From NCBI GenBank assembly GCA_028822845.1, contig JAPKCS010000022.1, positions 1 to 34,552 of the forward strand: a stretch of DNA of 34,552 bases, written 5' to 3'. Position 1 is the first letter of the stretch. Each line of letters begins with the position of its first letter. This DNA is from Candidatus Poseidoniaceae archaeon. Its GTDB lineage: Archaea > Thermoplasmatota > Poseidoniia > Poseidoniales > Poseidoniaceae. The notes under the pieces are model-generated. The model had not been told where the DNA came from. It worked only from the letters and a program-made list of their open reading frames with translations, and did not search any database. A program made the position numbers and the translations under genes. Of this stretch, positions 31,802 through 34,552 are shown piece after piece.

Positions 31802-34132
31802 TCAATCTTTTCGAGCCGCTGAAGTAAGGATCCAACCGAAGAGAATAACCAATCCGATGGTGAATGAAACTTCTAACAATTGCGTATCTTTCGGCTCAGG
31901 TGCGTCATCAACCGTGATGAAAACGGATGATGAATAGTCAGATATTTTCCCATTCTCGAGGCCGGTGCTGACTCGAATTCGATTGATACCGGGTTCCAAA
32001 TCAACCATATCGAACGAAGAAGAAGTTCCGTTGTAAGCCTCGTAGGAAGTCCCTTGCTCGTTTTGAACCAGAAGAGAATACCAAGCGATGTCTTCAGCGC
32101 TGGTCCAAGTAATTGAAAGCGAATCCCCTTCAACGATTGTCGAAGCCATCAGTGTGACTTCAGGAGGGTTGACGATTTCAAAGACGTTGATTGAAAGTTC
32201 TGTGGCCTCGGTTTGGAAACCGTTCGCCATGTGTGCGAGGATCTTGTATGTGTAGACGCCATCAAGTTGATCTTTCACTTCGAAGGTGGTTAGGTTGCCT
32301 TCATAGATGACCGAATCATCAATCATGAGAACATAGGAATCAGCACCTTGGTATTCTGCCCACTCAAGGGAATAATCGGTGGTTGAAACATTTGACGGTT
32401 CAGTGATAAATTGAGGTGTTGTTGGAACGTCGAAGGATGAGAGTTCGTAGACGACTTTTTCGGAGTGGGAGCCAGGAAGCCGATCGATTCTCTTGACAAA
32501 ATTACGCACTGTGTCATTGTACCAAAGTTCCCATGAGACAATGCCGTCGTTCAAATCAACCATCGAATAGTGCGTGGTCTGGAAGGTCCCTGCAGGTGTT
32601 GTGATCTCTTCATACGATCGAGTGACTCGATTGAATGTGTCATCGTACCCATTGGGGTGGCCTGGAACGCCAATGACATTGGTTCGGTTGAAATGAAGGT
32701 CGTATTCTTCCAAATCAGAAAACAGGGACGTCGGAGTTGAGGAGTTTGGGGCAGAGAAATTCCAACCCATGCTGCCTTCCATGAAATAGGAAGATTCGAA
32801 GGGAGCGTCGCGCCAGTATGTACGAATTGGGAGGAGATTGGTTGTGTCGTACCATCGGTATGATTTTTCTCCTTCGAGTTCCATATCGTCTTTATGCCTC
32901 GTTTTGAAAACGGTTTGCTCCTTGCCGAAAGCATCGACTAAGGTTTCTTTTTCTAAAGCTGTGATCGAAACATTATGCATCCCATCCGCACTCGTTGGAG
33001 TGTAGGCTACGTGGTAATCCCACGACATACCAACCGACCATAGGTCGTCGTTAATCGCATCGCCGAGGACGATAAGAAGCAGTGCGTCAGGGCTCTCGGT
33101 TGAACCGTTTTCATTGAATGAAATCAGGGTAAAATCGTAACTTCCTTGCGATTCGGGTGTGAATTCGTAGTAGGTGTTGATTCCAGTGTAAAGCAAATCG
33201 TCATCCAAGTACAAGTGATAGGACTGTGTCGAGTTTCCTGCAATCCATTCGATCAGTGTGGTTTGGAGAGGAATGGTTTGTTCCGAGTTTACAAATTGTG
33301 CTGCGCCAGGGAACACGTATGTGACAACCGAAGAAAGGTTGAGCCACCCCGCTCCAGAGGTTACGAGGTGCGAAGAAGCAGGGATTGCTTCGTAATCGCT
33401 CTTCATGAAGGTCAAGTTTTGAGTTGAACCCACTGGTAGGTTTTGCAACAAAAAGAACCCGTCATTGTTGGTCACGGTTTGAGTTTCGCCGTTGCTCACC
33501 GTGGTTGCCGTCAGGGGTTGGCCGTCCACATCGGTAAGGAAACCATAAACACTGTTTGTTCCGTCTTGGAAGACGAAATGATTCGGTGTGTTGGATTGCA
33601 TTCTGAAGTGGATGTATTGTGATCCCTGCTCGCCACCATCGTTCAATGATTTCAGTGTGTAATAGGAGCCGATGGGTTGTAAATCGAACTCGACGTTCCC
33701 GTTGTTTGGTGAAAGCACTTGCTGGTTCTGAATCAGCTGGATGGTGGTGTTAGAAGAGTCGTTGACGACCAGTTGGTCTGCTGAATCATGGACCTCTGCC
33801 GTGATCCAATTCAATCCCTCATACCAATCGATTTGCATATCGGATTGGAAGTTCATGGTCCGGTACACAACAGTGTGACCGTTGTTCATGAAATAGGCTC
33901 GAACCGTGTGGACACCTGGTGTGATGCCTTCAAAGACGTAAGTCCCATTGGTATCAGACCACGAAGAGGTGAGCGAATCGACCTTGATCGAGGTTGAATC
34001 TGCGATCTCTCCATTGACATCGTACACCCTCCCCGTGAGGGTAAATGTTTCAGGTTCTTCAGCGGACACCATTGAGACGATCAACGAACACAGCATCAGG
34101 GCCACAAGGAGTGTTGCTTTTGCTTTTATCAT
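31802..34132 (-). CDS. Large cell-surface protein with carboxypeptidase-regulatory-like and Ig/Fn3-like domains
   Basis: The product of 776 residues has a signal peptide (1-24, ending VSAEE), a carboxypeptidase-regulatory-like domain (about 31-95, FTLTGRVYDVNGEIADSTSIKV...GTYVFEGITPGVHTVRAYF), a similar second one (about 190-260, VYGFLTDVDGQPLTATTV...NNDGFFLLQNLPVGS), an Ig-like segment (about 275-355) and an unrecognised beta-rich domain of about 200 residues starting DDLWSVGMSWDYHVAY. Two Fn3/Ig-like domains (about 580-745) and one C-terminal membrane helix (about 752-770) with a basic end follow. Many N-x-S/T sequons are present. It is anchored outside the cell. It lies 16 bases upstream of the binding-protein gene and may be a receptor or binding scaffold for it; this role is inferred from position only. 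Confidence 0.85.
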   Translation of the reverse strand: MIKAKATLLVALMLCSLIVSMVSAEEPETFTLTGRVYDVNGEIADSTSIKVDSLTSSWSDTNGTYVFEGITPGVHTVRAYFMNNGHTVVYRTMNFQSDMQIDWYEGLNWITAEVHDSADQLVVNDSSNTTIQLIQNQQVLSPNNGNVEFDLQPIGSYYTLKSLNDGGEQGSQYIHFRMQSNTPNHFVFQDGTNSVYGFLTDVDGQPLTATTVSNGETQTVTNNDGFFLLQNLPVGSTQNLTFMKSDYEAIPASSHLVTSGAGWLNLSSVVTYVFPGAAQFVNSEQTIPLQTTLIEWIAGNSTQSYHLYLDDDLLYTGINTYYEFTPESQGSYDFTLISFNENGSTESPDALLLIVLGDAINDDLWSVGMSWDYHVAYTPTSADGMHNVSITALEKETLVDAFGKEQTVFKTRHKDDMELEGEKSYRWYDTTNLLPIRTYWRDAPFESSYFMEGSMGWNFSAPNSSTPTSLFSDLEEYDLHFNRTNVIGVPGHPNGYDDTFNRVTRSYEEITTPAGTFQTTHYSMVDLNDGIVSWELWYNDTVRNFVKRIDRLPGSHSEKVVYELSSFDVPTTPQFITEPSNVSTTDYSLEWAEYQGADSYVLMIDDSVIYEGNLTTFEVKDQLDGVYTYKILAHMANGFQTEATELSINVFEIVNPPEVTLMASTIVEGDSLSITWTSAEDIAWYSLLVQNEQGTSYEAYNGTSSSFDMVDLEPGINRIRVSTGLENGKISDYSSSVFITVDDAPEPKDTQLLEVSFTIGLVILFGWILTSAARKD

Positions 34133-34145
34133 TCTCTCATCGCCT

Positions 34146-34207
34146 AAAAGTGTCGACGATACAGCATGCAGTTACTGGGTGAGGCACTTGCACGCTGTAC
34201 CGCCGAC
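34146..34207 (-). other. Structured RNA element: 19-bp hairpin followed by a U-run
   Basis: Arms 34152-34170 and 34189-34207 pair along all 19 positions in minus-strand RNA, with 16 Watson-Crick pairs and 3 G-U pairs and an 18-base loop (34171-34188). On the plus strand the same three positions would be A-C mismatches. Four U residues follow at 34149-34146. A small GGGA/UCCC hairpin lies just before it (34224-34235). It sits 20 bases upstream of the surface-protein ATG and 68 bases after the upstream stop. It may be a terminator of the upstream gene, a leader element of the haem cluster, or both. Confidence 0.7.
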
Positions 34208-34274
34208 GGGGTTTCCGGTAAGGGGGACTAATCCCGTTGGAAAGTCTCATCGCTTGTCGTTTGAGGGTTCATTC

Positions 34275-34552
34275 TCAGACGAGGGTTGCGATGTCTGTGG
34301 CTGCGTCGATTCCCAATGCAGTCCAGGTAGGCTGGAGTGCAGAGCGGACGGTTGCTTCGTACAGGGTTCCTTCAACTGGTGTGTTGTCGAAATTGTAGAG
34401 GCTGTTGATGACGTCGACGCCGTAGTTCTCGTGGAACGTGTATCCACACTCGGTTTGATCTGCAACAGTTGCGTGAGTCACGGTGTTGTAGCAGCCGGTG
34501 AAGACTGTTGCACCGTAGTTCAGGTAGTAGCTGAATGCTTCACATTCTGATT
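34275..34552 (-). CDS. C-terminal fragment of an unrecognised, probably secreted protein
   Basis: The frame is open from the right edge to the stop at 34275 and encodes the last 91 residues. It contains three cysteines (ECEAF, TGCYN, TECGY), aromatic residues (SYYLNYG, YGVDVINSLYNFD) and a hydrophobic end (ALGIDAATDIATLV). The absence of a membrane helix and the cysteines suggest an extracellular or haem/cofactor-binding domain, but I do not recognise it. The start lies outside the window; the GTG at 34481 is internal. It is followed after 67 bases by the structured RNA hairpin. Confidence 0.6.
   Translation of the reverse strand, partial: SECEAFSYYLNYGATVFTGCYNTVTHATVADQTECGYTFHENYGVDVINSLYNFDNTPVEGTLYEATVRSALQPTWTALGIDAATDIATLV

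Noticed and set aside
34133-34274. Possible tRNA or small RNA gene in the GC-rich spacer
   Set aside because: No cloverleaf with T-loop and anticodon arm could be drawn on either strand; the pairing resolves into one long hairpin instead.
33948-34550. Plus-strand open frame of 200 codons at the right end
   Set aside because: It runs antisense to two convincing minus-strand frames and crosses the structured hairpin; its composition shows no protein-like pattern.
1-34552. Insertion sequences, integrases, CRISPR repeats, rRNA
   Set aside because: No transposase-like frame, terminal repeats, regularly spaced repeats or rRNA-like stretches were seen by reading both strands.

Overview
The window looks like a chromosomal segment of a mesophilic archaeon of the Thermoplasmatota type, most plausibly a marine Poseidoniales (Marine Group II) relative. 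Evidence: an archaeal-type FAD synthase (RibL), an archaeal-style endonuclease IV, TATA-like boxes about 25 bases upstream of several first ATGs, and many 4-bp operon overlaps. These sit beside bacterial-type enzymes (GpsA, two-domain riboflavin synthase, Orn, HugZ). The taxonomic call is inferred from gene content, not from a marker gene.

Layout. 1-7368: two secreted or membrane-anchored subtilases flank a 1331-residue protein with roughly 35 membrane segments. 7440-10328: oligoribonuclease, a convergent MocA-XdhC molybdenum-cofactor maturation pair, and an unrecognised acidic-tailed protein. 10343-13384: acyl-CoA dehydrogenase, a Na+/Ca2+-type antiporter and a divergent aquaporin. 13375-20585: fused alpha/beta E1 2-oxoacid dehydrogenase, a response regulator coupled to a VTT (DedA-like) membrane protein, a MoeZ-like E1-rhodanese, a small membrane protein and thioredoxin reductase. 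20718-22939: riboflavin/FAD operon ribB-ribL-ribE-ribH. 23086-25673: endonuclease IV with a charged tail, GpsA and a small winged-helix-like protein. 25677-27417: PhnC/PhnE-like ABC transporter whose ATPase carries a hydrophobic insertion. 27520-34132: a tight minus-strand cluster of surface protein, FecB/FecD/FecE-like ABC importer, flavodoxin and HugZ-type haem oxygenase. The right edge holds the 3' end of another secreted-type gene, followed by a long RNA hairpin.

The most interesting unit is the 27.5-34.1 kb cluster. Its gene order predicts uptake of haem or a similar iron chelate, reductive cleavage by HugZ, and electrons from flavodoxin. A 19-bp stem (34152-34207) just upstream has only G-U irregularities when read as minus-strand RNA and A-C mismatches on the plus strand, so it is probably a transcribed structure. 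Other points are the apparent membrane insertion in the PhnC-like ATPase, the bacterial-type G3P dehydrogenase (relevant to the lipid divide) and the chimeric flavin pathway.

No rRNA, tRNA, CRISPR array, insertion sequence or integrase was seen. No gene-free stretch exceeds about 155 bases.
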